Shown: positions 8,835 to 16,842, counted from the first letter of the stretch. The stretch: 41,019 nt of DNA from DTU063 sp001512695 (GCA_049658265.1 JBASOM010000053.1:1-41019); one strand, 5' to 3'. Numbers and translations: made by a program. Notes: a model not told the origin generated them from the sequence alone.

Positions 8835-9001
8835 ACCTGATCTCCTCCTTAATAGTTGACTTACCGATAAAATATATGTAAAATATATGCTTTAATTAAA
8901 TATATTTATTCTACTTATGCAAAGGGTTTTCCTGCTAAGGAATTATGGAAAATCTTTATTATAGAAATGATATCACAAACGGCATCTTTGGGCAACTAAG
9001 G

Positions 9002-9029
9002 TTGACAGCTTTTTTATATTTGTTATAAT
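9002..9029 (+). promoter_or_regulatory. Sigma-A promoter of the opuC riboswitch transcript
   Basis: TTGACA (9002-9007), a 16-base spacer and TATAAT (9024-9029), ending about 25 bases before the riboswitch aptamer. Both hexamers are consensus. Confidence 0.85.
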
Positions 9030-9054
9030 AAAAAACGTAAAAAAAAATCGTTTA

Positions 9055-9190
9055 GCTATTCGCTGAATTCGGTCAACGTGACCGGAGCGGGGGAACCACT
9101 TTTTGGGGTGCATCTTCGCAAGAAGTAGGGCTACTCTTCGGCCTGAACCCGTCAGCTAACCTCGTAAGCGTCGGAAGAGGAGATTGATAG
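9055..9190 (+). promoter_or_regulatory. c-di-AMP riboswitch (ydaO-yuaA type)
   Basis: The conserved ydaO core is visible in order: GAATTC..GTCAAC near 9065-9077, GGAGCGGGGGAACCA near 9083-9097, TTGGGGTG, GAAGTAGGGCTACTCTTCGG near 9122-9141, and CCTGAACCCGTCAGCTAACC near 9142-9161, then CTCGTAAGCG and GGAAGAGGAG. A closing helix can form between 9056-9060 and 9186-9190. This class binds cyclic di-AMP and normally turns expression off when c-di-AMP is high. A terminator hairpin follows at 9216-9239, then an osmolyte importer operon, a textbook target of this switch. Confidence 0.95.
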
Positions 9191-9215
9191 TATAAATATA
9201 TTTTTTATTTCCAAA

Positions 9216-9239
9216 GGCTATGGATCTCCATGGCCTTTT
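9216..9239 (+). terminator. Riboswitch expression-platform terminator
   Basis: GGCTATGG / CCATGGCC (9216-9223, 9228-9235) with a four-base loop, then TTTT. It lies between aptamer and opuC start and probably forms when c-di-AMP is bound. The U-tract is short. Confidence 0.7.
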
Positions 9240-9272
9240 CTGCGTATTAAAGGAGAGAAGGGAGGTTTTTTC

Positions 9273-10385
9273 TTGATAAGTTTTAAAAATGTAACGAAAA
9301 AGTACGACAGGTTTGTGGCTGTTGACAATTTAACATTGGATATTAATACTGGAGAAATTGTCGTCCTGATTGGACCCAGCGGATGCGGCAAAACAACTAC
9401 CTTGCGCATGGTCAACCGCCTAATTGAACCAACCGAAGGAACCATATATATTGACGGAACTGACATAGGCAAGCTGGATGCGGTAGAGCTCAGGCGAAAC
9501 ATAGGCTATGTCATACAGCAGATTGCCCTTTTCCCGCACATGACCATTGCTCAAAATATCGGCCTCGTGCCTTATCTAAAAAACTGGCCGGAAAAGAAGC
9601 GAAAGGAGCGGGTTGAGGAACTGCTGGAGTTCGTAGGCATGCCACCTTCTCAATTTTACAATCGCTATCCCAACGAGCTAAGTGGCGGCCAGCAGCAGCG
9701 AATCGGTGTGGCCAGGGCTTTGGCGGCAGATCCTGATATCATATTAATGGATGAGCCTTTTGGGGCCGTTGACCCCATTACCCGGACTAGCTTACAGGAA
9801 GAGCTGCTGCAGATGCATGATAAGCTGGCAAAGACCATCGTCTTCGTAACCCACGACATGGACGAAGCCTTGAAACTTGCAGATAAAATCGCCATCATGA
9901 AAGACGGTAAGGTCCTTCAATATGACAGGCCCGATCAGCTTTTGACAAATCCCGCCCACGGTTTTGTGGAAGAATTTATCGGCAAGGACAGGCTGCTCAA
10001 GCAGCCGGAGTTTATCAATGTAAAAGATGTTATGATAAAAAATCCCGTCACTATACTTCCCGAGAGGACTTTGACCCAGGCTTTAGAAAAGATGCGCCAG
10101 GAAAAGGTTGACAGCCTCATGGTCATAGATGAATCAGGCAGTTTCATCGGCCTGACTACGGCCAATGATGTGCTCCAAAACTTCGATAGGGCAGAAAGGG
10201 TATCCGAAATACTGACGACGAATGTTCACCATGTATCCGAAAATGCAAATATAAGTCAGGTGCTGTCAATCATGGCACAAAAACAGGTTGGCTACGTGCC
10301 GGTTATCAGCGATGACAACAAATTGGCGGGGCTCATTACCAGATCCAGTTTGGTCAATGTCCTAGGCCAGCGTTTAAATTCATGA
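9273..10385 (+). CDS. opuCA: Glycine betaine/carnitine/choline ABC importer ATPase with CBS pair
   Basis: A 370-residue OpuCA/ProV-type ATPase. Walker A is GPSGCGKTT at 34-42, the signature LSGGQQQR lies near 133, and Walker B IILMDEPFGAVD near 155. A tandem CBS domain fills about 250-368. In OpuC-type importers the CBS pair senses ionic strength or c-di-AMP. It powers uptake of compatible solutes. The TTG start at 9273 has AGGGAGG seven bases upstream; the frame begins ISFKNVTKKY as expected. It is the first gene after the riboswitch, and the permease starts 14 bases after its stop. Confidence 0.93.
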   Translation: MISFKNVTKKYDRFVAVDNLTLDINTGEIVVLIGPSGCGKTTTLRMVNRLIEPTEGTIYIDGTDIGKLDAVELRRNIGYVIQQIALFPHMTIAQNIGLVPYLKNWPEKKRKERVEELLEFVGMPPSQFYNRYPNELSGGQQQRIGVARALAADPDIILMDEPFGAVDPITRTSLQEELLQMHDKLAKTIVFVTHDMDEALKLADKIAIMKDGKVLQYDRPDQLLTNPAHGFVEEFIGKDRLLKQPEFINVKDVMIKNPVTILPERTLTQALEKMRQEKVDSLMVIDESGSFIGLTTANDVLQNFDRAERVSEILTTNVHHVSENANISQVLSIMAQKQVGYVPVISDDNKLAGLITRSSLVNVLGQRLNS

Positions 10386-10399
10386 AGGGAGTGTGAAAG

Positions 10400-11041
10400 G
10401 TGGCGCTGTTTAACTACTTTATAAATAATCCCGGCACCGTATTTCGCCTGATAATTGAACACTTGCAGCTAACCGGGTCTGCCATACTAACGGCAATTCT
10501 TATCGGAGTCCCCCTGGGTATAGTCTTGACTCGAAATAAACGTTTAGCAGATATCATGCTTGCCCTAACCAGTGTATTCCAAACCATTCCCAGCATAGCC
10601 TTCTTCGGCCTGCTCATACCCTTTTTGGGCATCGGCAGGCGGACTGCCATATTGGTGCTCTTCCTCTACGCCCTACTGCCCATAGTGAAAAACACCTACA
10701 CCGGAATTAAAGAAGTATCCCCCTTTATGATTGATGCAGGGCGCGGCATGGGCATGACCAACATGCAGATACTGCGCATGGTAGAATTGCCCCAGTCTCT
10801 GTCAGTTATAATGGCGGGAGTAAGGATCGCAACGGTAATAAACATAGGCACCACCACCATCGCCGCATATATCGGTGCAGGCGGCCTCGGTGAATTGATC
10901 TTTACGGGTATACAGATGTACAGAAATGAGATGATATTAGCAGGAGCCTTACCGGCAGCTATCCTTGCAGTTTTAGCGGATCAAGTATTGGGCTATGTAG
11001 AGCTTAAGCTGACACCAAGAGGGCTCCGCAAGAAAAAGTAA
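10400..11041 (+). CDS. opuCB: Osmoprotectant ABC importer permease
   Basis: A 213-residue inner-membrane permease with about five to six hydrophobic segments and the EAA-loop region around DAGRGMGMTNMQILRMVELP, typical of OpuCB/ProW-type subunits. The start is GTG at 10400 with AAGGGAG upstream. Classical OpuC operons encode two permeases (OpuCB and OpuCD); here only one lies between the ATPase and the binding protein, so the channel is probably a homodimer. It sits under the c-di-AMP riboswitch. Confidence 0.9.
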   Translation: MALFNYFINNPGTVFRLIIEHLQLTGSAILTAILIGVPLGIVLTRNKRLADIMLALTSVFQTIPSIAFFGLLIPFLGIGRRTAILVLFLYALLPIVKNTYTGIKEVSPFMIDAGRGMGMTNMQILRMVELPQSLSVIMAGVRIATVINIGTTTIAAYIGAGGLGELIFTGIQMYRNEMILAGALPAAILAVLADQVLGYVELKLTPRGLRKKK

Positions 11042-11059
11042 ATTTTAGGAGGATTTAAA

Positions 11060-11956
11060 ATGAGAAGTAGCTTGAAGACCTTAGCTTTTGTGTTGTTGAT
11101 TGGTGTGTTTTTATTAACAGGAGTAACCGGATGTGGCGGCTCGAAGCAGGCTGAGGAAATACGAATCGGCGGCAAGAACTTTTCCGAACAGTTCATCATG
11201 GCCGAGATGCTTAGCATTCTCATAGAGGAAAACACGGACCTTAAGACAAGTGTGCAGACCAATCTTGCAGCCAACGTAATTTTTAACGCAATAAAATCCA
11301 ATCAAATTGATTTATATTTGGAGTATACGGGAACAGGGCTCATCAATCTTGGAATGGAGCCAAAAACGGATCCGGATGAAGTATATGAAATCGTGAAAAA
11401 GGAATTTGATGAACAGTTTAACATTAAGTGGATGAAGCCCTACGGTTTTAACAACACCTATGCCATGGTGGTGACTAAGGAAACGGCTGAAAAATACAAT
11501 TTAAAAACCGTATCCGACATGGCCAAAGTGGCCGATGAATTGGTCCTTGGCTGCACCTATGTTTTTGTTGAAAGGGATGACGGTTATCCGGGTCTCAGCA
11601 AGTACTACGGCTTTGAGTTCAAAGATGTGAAGGGCATGGATCCTGCTTTGATGTATCAAGCCCTCGTTGAAGGAAGTGTTGATGTAATAAGCGGTTTTGC
11701 CACGGAAGGCAGGATTGCCGCTTTTGATTTGGTGATTCTCGAAGATGATAAGCAGTTCTTCCCACCCTATGATGCAACGGTTATAGTGCGGGGAGAGGTC
11801 CTGGAGAAACATCCGGAATTGGAGGAAGTGCTCAACAAGTTGGCCGGCCGCATTGATGACACAAAAATGGCAGAGCTCAATGCAGCGGTTGACCTGGACA
11901 AGCGGGAACCAAAAGATGTGGCCCGACAATTTTTAGAAGAGGAAGGCTTGATATAA
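11060..11956 (+). CDS. opuCC: Osmoprotectant-binding lipoprotein
   Basis: A 298-residue substrate-binding protein. A lipoprotein signal (basic start MRSSLK, hydrophobic core, lipobox VTGC near residues 23-26) anchors it outside the membrane. The mature part has RIGGKNFSEQFIMAEML, the characteristic beginning of OpuCC/OsmF/YehZ-type glycine betaine/choline-binding domains, and NLAANVIFNAIKSNQIDLYLEYTG. An AGGAGG site precedes the ATG, 18 bases after the permease stop. A hairpin terminator follows. The exact substrate (betaine, carnitine, choline, proline betaine) cannot be read from the sequence. Confidence 0.93.
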   Translation: MRSSLKTLAFVLLIGVFLLTGVTGCGGSKQAEEIRIGGKNFSEQFIMAEMLSILIEENTDLKTSVQTNLAANVIFNAIKSNQIDLYLEYTGTGLINLGMEPKTDPDEVYEIVKKEFDEQFNIKWMKPYGFNNTYAMVVTKETAEKYNLKTVSDMAKVADELVLGCTYVFVERDDGYPGLSKYYGFEFKDVKGMDPALMYQALVEGSVDVISGFATEGRIAAFDLVILEDDKQFFPPYDATVIVRGEVLEKHPELEEVLNKLAGRIDDTKMAELNAAVDLDKREPKDVARQFLEEEGLI

Positions 11957-11962
11957 AAAATT

Positions 11963-11983
11963 AGGACTGGCTTAGCCAGTCCT
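11963..11983. terminator. Shared terminator of the convergent opuC and guaB transcripts
   Basis: A perfect 9-bp stem AGGACTGGC / GCCAGTCCT with a TTA loop. On the minus strand it is followed by AATTTTTTATA, a good tail for guaB; on the plus strand the tail is weak (ATATTTG). The guaB stop codon overlaps the stem. Confidence 0.85.
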
Positions 11984-13430
11984 ATATTTGTGAGTAATTT
12001 GGCGCTTCCTTGGTGATATATATGTCATGGGGATGACTTTCCCTTAAGCCCGCAGAGCTGATCTTAACAAATTTTGCCTGCTTAAGTTCTTCTATATTTC
12101 TGGCTCCGCAGTAGCCCATGCCTGCTCTAAGGCCGCCAATGAGCTGATATACGGTCTCTGAAAGGGGTCCCTTATAAGGAATGCGGCCCTCTACGCCTTC
12201 CGGTACAAACTTTTTCACATCTTCCTGGAAATATCGATCTTTGCTGCCTTCTTCCATGGCCCCAACGGAGCCCATGCCCCGGTATACCTTAAAACTGCGG
12301 CCCATGTATATCTCTATTTCTCCCGGGCTTTCCTCGGTGCCTGCAAAAAGGCTCCCAAGCATTACCGTATCGGCCCCGGCCGCTATGGCCTTCACTATAT
12401 CTCCCGAATACTTGATACCCCCATCGGCAATAATGGGTACATTGTATTTTTGTGCTTCCTGTGAGCAGTCATATATTGCCGTTACCTGCGGGACTCCTAT
12501 GCCGGCCACCACCCTCGTAGTACATATTGAACCGGGTCCCATGCCTACCTTTACCGCATCGGCACCGGCCTTAATTAAATCACGGGTAGCCTCTGCCGTG
12601 GCCACATTGCCGGCAATGACCTGCAGTTGTGGATAGAGTTCCTTAATCCGATAAACCGCCTCAATAACGCCTTTCGAATGACCGTGTGCGGTATCTACGA
12701 CAACCACGTCTACATCGGCCTCTACCAAAGCCTTTAAGCGCTCCTCCATGTCCCTTGTAACTCCAACGGCCGCACCTACCAGCAGCCTGCCGCCTTCGTC
12801 CTTTGCCGAATTGGGGTACTTGATGGCCTTTTCAATGTCCTTTATGGTGATTAAACCCTTTAGATTAAAGTTGTCATCAACTATGGGCAGCTTCTCAAGC
12901 TTGTGTTTTTTGAGGATTTCCTTGGCTTCATCAAGGGTGGTGCCCTCAGGGGCCGTCACCAAATCGTCCTTGGTCATGACCTCGCTGATTTTTCTACTGG
13001 TATCATCTACAAAACGAAGGTCCCTGTTAGTCAGAATGCCGACCAATTTTGTTCCCTCGGTAATGGGCACACCGGATATTTTGTAGCGTCCCATCAGCTC
13101 TAAGGCATCGCTAATTAGATCATCCGGCGATAGGTAGAAGGGGTCAACTATTACCCCGTGCTCCGAACGCTTGACCTTGTCCACTTCCAGGGCTTGCCTT
13201 TCAATGGACATGTTCTTGTGGATAATGCCAATACCGCCTTCCCTGGCAATGGCAATTGCCAGCCGAGCCTCCGTTACCGTATCCATTCCTGCGCTGATAA
13301 TAGGTATGTTCAGTTTGATTTTATTGGTAAGTCGGGTAGTAATATCCACATCTTTCGGCAATACCTCGGATTTTGCAGGTATTACTAAAACATCATCGAA
13401 ACTTAAACCCTCCTTGCTGAATTTATCCAA
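11982..13430 (-). CDS. guaB: IMP dehydrogenase
   Basis: Oxidises IMP to XMP with NAD+, the committed step of guanine nucleotide synthesis. The catalytic loop GPGSICTTRVVAG holds the active Cys, two CBS domains occupy about residues 90-200, and GGIKYSGDIVKA and GSLFAGTEESPGE form the phosphate site; the flap region is MEEGSKDRYFQ. An open frame extends up to 13484, but the -10 element lies at 13480-13475, so starts there are excluded. I prefer TTG at 13430 (482 residues, N-terminus MDKFSKEGLSFDDVL, as in other GuaB); ATG at 13451 is possible. Confidence 0.96.
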   Translation of the reverse strand: MDKFSKEGLSFDDVLVIPAKSEVLPKDVDITTRLTNKIKLNIPIISAGMDTVTEARLAIAIAREGGIGIIHKNMSIERQALEVDKVKRSEHGVIVDPFYLSPDDLISDALELMGRYKISGVPITEGTKLVGILTNRDLRFVDDTSRKISEVMTKDDLVTAPEGTTLDEAKEILKKHKLEKLPIVDDNFNLKGLITIKDIEKAIKYPNSAKDEGGRLLVGAAVGVTRDMEERLKALVEADVDVVVVDTAHGHSKGVIEAVYRIKELYPQLQVIAGNVATAEATRDLIKAGADAVKVGMGPGSICTTRVVAGIGVPQVTAIYDCSQEAQKYNVPIIADGGIKYSGDIVKAIAAGADTVMLGSLFAGTEESPGEIEIYMGRSFKVYRGMGSVGAMEEGSKDRYFQEDVKKFVPEGVEGRIPYKGPLSETVYQLIGGLRAGMGYCGARNIEELKQAKFVKISSAGLRESHPHDIYITKEAPNYSQI

Positions 13431-13474
13431 AAAATCGCCCCCAAATAACATTCTCCGATATTTTATTATTCCAA

Positions 13475-13503
13475 AGTTTATCAAAGTTTAATATCGGTGT
13501 CAA
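13475..13503 (-). promoter_or_regulatory. guaB promoter
   Basis: On the minus strand a consensus -35 TTGACA (13503-13498), a 17-base spacer and TAAACT (13480-13475). It leaves a leader of under 50 bases before the TTG start. No purine riboswitch or PurR box is apparent. Confidence 0.7.
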
Positions 13504-13636
13504 TAATAATCAAACAGGGCAACGGCGCTTTATTTTGAGCCGGTTACTTTTGTGCTGCAGGTATTCGGCTATATTGCATAGGCATGGTCAAGTGCTTATT
13601 TGTCAGGCAGTTCTTTAAATATTTGCTGGACAGGCC

Positions 13637-13666
13637 TTGATAAATATGTAGCAATGTTGGTATAAT
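13637..13666 (+). promoter_or_regulatory. Promoter of the Mn2+ riboswitch transcript
   Basis: TTGATA (13637-13642), an 18-base spacer and TATAAT (13661-13666), about 40 bases before the aptamer. Confidence 0.75.
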
Positions 13667-13706
13667 AGAATCATGCTGAATATAATATCCGCATAACGGA
13701 GGCAAT

Positions 13707-13799
13707 AAAGGGGAGTAGTTCGGGCCTTGGCCTTTGAAAGTTCAACATGCTGGCAAAACATTTGCCTGGACTTTCACCGCTTATGGGAATGAGACCTTT
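13707..13799 (+). promoter_or_regulatory. Manganese riboswitch (yybP-ykoY type)
   Basis: The aptamer begins AAAGGGGAGTAG (13707-13718) and ends with GAATGAGACCTTT (13787-13799); these closing sequences and the internal GCCTGGACTTTC segment are hallmarks of the yybP-ykoY class, which senses Mn2+. The AAAGG and CCTTT ends form P1. The 3' strand of P1 is also part of the terminator stem beginning at 13793, so ligand-stabilised P1 should prevent termination: an ON switch for the exporter gene downstream. Confidence 0.95.
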
Positions 13800-13833
13800 A
13801 TTCCAATACTTGATTATTGGAATAAAGGTCTTT
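13793..13833 (+). terminator. Expression-platform terminator of the Mn2+ riboswitch
   Basis: A perfect 16-bp stem GACCTTTATTCCAATA / TATTGGAATAAAGGTC (13793-13808, 13815-13830), followed by TTTGTTGT. It shares seven bases with aptamer P1, so the two folds are mutually exclusive. Confidence 0.85.
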
Positions 13834-13867
13834 GTTGTAATTAATAATTTATAATGAGGTGTTTCTT

Positions 13868-14170
13868 TTGGACTTAAAGCTCTTTTTAATGGCATTTTGT
13901 ATGTTGTTTTGTGCGGAACTCGGAGATAAGACCCAACTGGCTGTTTTCACGCTGGTAACGCAGTACAAAAAGCCCCTTCCCATATTCCTGGGGGCTTCCC
14001 TTGCACTGGTGCTTGTTACACTGATCGGCGCCTTGTTCGGAGAGGTGGTATCACGATATATCCCAGAAGCATATGTTAAACTTATTGCTGGGATTTTATT
14101 TGTAGGGATAGGGATCTTCGTTCTAATTGAGGCCCTTCCAGAAGCCATTCAGCAGATGGGCCGCGGATAG
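13868..14170 (+). CDS. Half-size GDT1/UPF0016 (MneA/Mnx-like) manganese exporter
   Basis: A short membrane protein of about 100 residues with three hydrophobic segments and the family signature ELGDKTQ near the start. UPF0016/GDT1/TMEM165 proteins usually contain two such E-x-G-D-K-T repeats in about 190-200 residues; this one has a single repeat and then a stop and terminator, so it must act as a homodimer or with a partner. Members export Mn2+. The Mn2+ riboswitch directly upstream supports that role. I chose TTG at 13868 because GAGGTG lies six bases before it; GTG at 13859 overlaps that site. Confidence 0.88.
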   Translation: MDLKLFLMAFCMLFCAELGDKTQLAVFTLVTQYKKPLPIFLGASLALVLVTLIGALFGEVVSRYIPEAYVKLIAGILFVGIGIFVLIEALPEAIQQMGRG

Positions 14171-14176
14171 ACATGT

Positions 14177-14218
14177 GAGATTGTAGCGACAATTTTCGTC
14201 ACTACAATCTCTTTTTTT
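14177..14218 (+). terminator. Terminator of the manganese exporter gene
   Basis: GAGATTGTAG (14177-14186) pairs with CTACAATCTC (14202-14211), with an extra GAC/GTC pairing inside, followed by seven Ts. Confidence 0.9.
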
Positions 14219-14245
14219 AATTTCACGTGTAAACATTTTTGCACA

Positions 14246-14274
14246 TTGACAAATGCCCTTTTTAATGCTTTAAT
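14246..14274 (+). promoter_or_regulatory. Promoter of the symporter operon
   Basis: TTGACA (14246-14251), a 17-base spacer and TTTAAT (14269-14274). Downstream, CGGACATT and AATGTTCG (14281-14288 and 14307-14314) form a loose inverted repeat that could be an operator. Confidence 0.6.
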
Positions 14275-14350
14275 TAAATACGGACATTTTATTATTTTTT
14301 CATGGTAATGTTCGGTATTATTCGACTTGCTACAGGAGGGATTATTTATA

Positions 14351-15778
14351 ATGCTCAGCTTTGGATCTCTAATGATTACTTTTAGCCTGGTACTAATGGG
14401 CTCAATTACTTGGCTAGGTTACCTATTTAGTAAGAGGAAAATGCAAGACAGCGACTCGTATTTTACTGCAGGCAGGGATATCTCTACAGCATTTATGACT
14501 GCAACTTTCATAGCTTATGCTGTAGGCACCGGCCTTATTTTCTCTCCAGGTGAAATGGCATATTTGGAAGGACTTACTGCCATGATAGGATATGGACTGG
14601 CTATCTCTTTATCCTATATTGTCTTTTTGCCGGTTTCTGGCCGTATCAAGGAACTGATCCCGGAAGGCAACACCATCGGAGAATACGCCAGAGTTAGATA
14701 CGGAAAAATAATGTACATTGTTGTGCTTTTCGTCAGTATTGTCTACATGTTTTGTTTGCTTGCTGCAAATCTCATTGGTGCAGGCATTGCTTTTAATTAC
14801 ATAGGTCATGTTCCACTTTACATAGGTGTTCTAGTTATCGGTGTGCCTGTCATCATTTATACGAGCTACGGGGGACTTGGAGCCGCCATCTTTACAAACG
14901 GCCTCCAGGCGATTCTCATAACTCCTATGCTCTTCATAACTGCACTTTTAGCCTTTAGAAATTCCGGCGGCACTGTAGCTATATACAACGGCATACAAGA
15001 ACATGCTCCAGATTTCCTGAAAGTCTTTCATCCTACGGGATTAGAATTTGCTCTGATGATCATCATAGCTGTATCTGCAGCAGAGCTATTAAACCAAGCC
15101 CTTTGGCAGCGGGTGTATTCTGCCAAGGACATCAGGGTTGTAAAAAAGGGGCTTGTTAGTGCATCTCTTATGACTTTTCCCATGACAATTGTGGCTGCAT
15201 CTTTTGGGTTAATGGCAGTAGCTTACAATATAGAATTGCCCCATCCTTCCATCGCAACAGCCCTTATGGCTGATAACCTTTTGCCACCATGGGCATCGAT
15301 GATTTTCATGATGATAATCGTCCTTGCTGCCACTTCTACAGCGTCTGACGCTCTGGCTGGTTTTTCATCAATAGCTTCCCTTGATATCATTAAAAGCTTT
15401 ATGCCCAATTTAGCTCCAGAAAAGGCTGTTCTTGTTGGCAGAATTTCTACCGTCGTCTTTGGAGTAGGTGCAATGCTGGTTGCCTTTAAAGCCCCGTCTA
15501 TCTTGTTTTTACTCTTGACAGCTGATTTAGTTGCTGCAGCAGCAGTTATTCCTGTTGTCGCCGGACTCTTTAGCCCAAATATCAGCGGCAATGCGGCAGC
15601 ATTGGGAACAATACTGGGTATTTTGATTGGTCTTCCATTGTTCTTAAACAACCAGCACTTATTAAGTTTTGTAACTGCGATCATCGTGTCTTCTGCTGTT
15701 ATATTTGTTTATGCTAAGATTTCGCCTGCCAGATTTGACTTTAATAAACTCAAAGAACATATAAGAGCTGTTGACTAG
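14351..15778 (+). CDS. Sodium:solute symporter (SSS/SLC5 family)
   Basis: A 475-residue integral membrane protein with about 13 hydrophobic segments. Typical SSS features are the early DSDSYFTAGRDISTAFMTAT (the segment that in PutP-like proteins precedes the substrate and Na+ sites), GTGLIFSPGEMAYLEG, and the mid-protein ELLNQALWQRVYSAKD. It imports an organic solute with Na+; the substrate cannot be told. An AGGAGGG site ten bases before the ATG at 14351 fixes the start; the upstream TTG in frame precedes that site. The next gene, a 40-residue membrane peptide, begins 11 bases after the stop. Confidence 0.9.
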   Translation: MLSFGSLMITFSLVLMGSITWLGYLFSKRKMQDSDSYFTAGRDISTAFMTATFIAYAVGTGLIFSPGEMAYLEGLTAMIGYGLAISLSYIVFLPVSGRIKELIPEGNTIGEYARVRYGKIMYIVVLFVSIVYMFCLLAANLIGAGIAFNYIGHVPLYIGVLVIGVPVIIYTSYGGLGAAIFTNGLQAILITPMLFITALLAFRNSGGTVAIYNGIQEHAPDFLKVFHPTGLEFALMIIIAVSAAELLNQALWQRVYSAKDIRVVKKGLVSASLMTFPMTIVAASFGLMAVAYNIELPHPSIATALMADNLLPPWASMIFMMIIVLAATSTASDALAGFSSIASLDIIKSFMPNLAPEKAVLVGRISTVVFGVGAMLVAFKAPSILFLLLTADLVAAAAVIPVVAGLFSPNISGNAAALGTILGILIGLPLFLNNQHLLSFVTAIIVSSAVIFVYAKISPARFDFNKLKEHIRAVD

Positions 15779-15789
15779 GGGAGGTTAAT

Positions 15790-15912
15790 ATGATATATTC
15801 AGCAACTTTTTTCAGTATACTCATGTGGGTTTCCTTGGCCGGTTTAGTGGTGGACTTTGCTTTTCAGCTATGGTACAACATAGTTGATTTTAAAAACAAG
15901 ACCTTATGGTAG
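15790..15912 (+). CDS. 40-residue membrane micro-protein next to the symporter
   Basis: An ORF of 40 codons, ATG at 15790 and TAG at 15910-15912, with GGGGAGG positioned seven bases before the ATG. The product has one hydrophobic helix (about residues 8-28, including FFSILMWVSLAGLVVDF) and a short polar, Trp-ended tail (FKNKTLW). It is packed between the symporter (11 bases) and the cyclo-ligase-like gene (21 bases), so it belongs to the operon. Other bacterial SSS transporters have tiny membrane partners (for example YjcH beside ActP, and small accessory proteins in Firmicutes); this could be an equivalent. I do not recognise the sequence family itself. Confidence 0.75.
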   Translation: MIYSATFFSILMWVSLAGLVVDFAFQLWYNIVDFKNKTLW

Positions 15913-15933
15913 AGACAAAGGAGTGGGTTTTTA

Positions 15934-16671
15934 ATGGACCGCAACGAAGCCAGAAAGAAAATTTGGGAAGAATTAAGGAAGGTGGCAAAGCCTGATTCAA
16001 GATTTCACTGGGATTTCGCTGAATTTATAGCTGATTATGAAGGCAGTGAAAAAGGGGCAGAGCTTATTCGAGACTTGGAAGTTTATAAAAAAGCTAAGGT
16101 AATATTTATAACCCCTGATAACAATATGGAAAAACTTAGGGAGTTTGCATATAAGGACAAAAAAACACTGCTTACCACTACTTATGGCATAAACCGGGGC
16201 TTTCAAGTAATATATCCTGGTGATGTCCCCGAAGTCAAGGAAGAGCTGGCAACTACTTTAGATGGTATGGAAAAATTCATGAAGTCAATTTCATTAAAAG
16301 AAATTAAAGAAAAGCTTGGGAAGGTTGATTTGCTGGTGACAGGAGCTTCCGCCATAACGCCTTCCGGCATTCGCTTTGGCAAGGGCCATGGGTATTTTGA
16401 TTTGGAGTGGGCAATGCTGTGGGAAATCCAGGCGGTAGATCCCGAAACGCCGGTAATCGCTGTTGGCCATGACTGTCAGGTTGTTGACATAGATATAGAA
16501 ACTACTCCATATGATACTATTGTAGATTATATTGTCACACCTACGAGGGTAATAAACGTAAACTCTGATATTCCAAAACCATCACAGGGAATAATTTGGG
16601 ACAAGCTGGAAAAGGGCATGATTGAAAATATTCCTCCACTGCAGGAGTTATATGATTTAAAACACAAATAG
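15934..16671 (+). CDS. 5-formyltetrahydrofolate cyclo-ligase-like protein
   Basis: A 245-residue protein of the MTHFS superfamily. The diagnostic phosphate/folate loop is GIRFGKGHGYFDLEWAML, corresponding to the G-x-R-x-G-x-G-x-G-Y-x-D signature of 5-formyl-THF cyclo-ligases. True MTHFS (about 180-200 residues) converts 5-formyl-THF to 5,10-methenyl-THF with ATP. This one is longer and lies in an operon with a transporter, so it may be one of the paralogues that act on another substrate. RBS AAAGGAG is ten bases before the ATG. A strong terminator follows. Confidence 0.8.
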   Translation: MDRNEARKKIWEELRKVAKPDSRFHWDFAEFIADYEGSEKGAELIRDLEVYKKAKVIFITPDNNMEKLREFAYKDKKTLLTTTYGINRGFQVIYPGDVPEVKEELATTLDGMEKFMKSISLKEIKEKLGKVDLLVTGASAITPSGIRFGKGHGYFDLEWAMLWEIQAVDPETPVIAVGHDCQVVDIDIETTPYDTIVDYIVTPTRVINVNSDIPKPSQGIIWDKLEKGMIENIPPLQELYDLKHK

Positions 16672-16702
16672 ACAGTAAGAGAAAAATTACCACATAGCAC
16701 AA

Positions 16703-16743
16703 AAAAGTATCCAAGAAACTTTTATTTCTTGGATACTTTTTTT
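16703..16743. terminator. Bidirectional terminator between convergent operons
   Basis: AAAAGTATCCAAGAAA pairs with TTTCTTGGATACTTTT around a short loop, with seven or more Ts on the plus strand and a T-run on the minus strand. It serves the cyclo-ligase-like gene and the DAACS symporter. Confidence 0.9.
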
Positions 16744-16842
16744 CGTTGACTTATATCAATACTGACGACCCTATTGTGTTTTTTAGCTGCTTACTCTCAT
16801 ACTCTTGTAAGTTCCATAGCATTGTGCTTGATTTCTATCAGA

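Noticed and set aside
8835..9001. Possible promoter of the EF-G-like gene
   Set aside because: A TATAAT exists on the minus strand near 8960, but no -35 at a proper distance; not listed as a feature.
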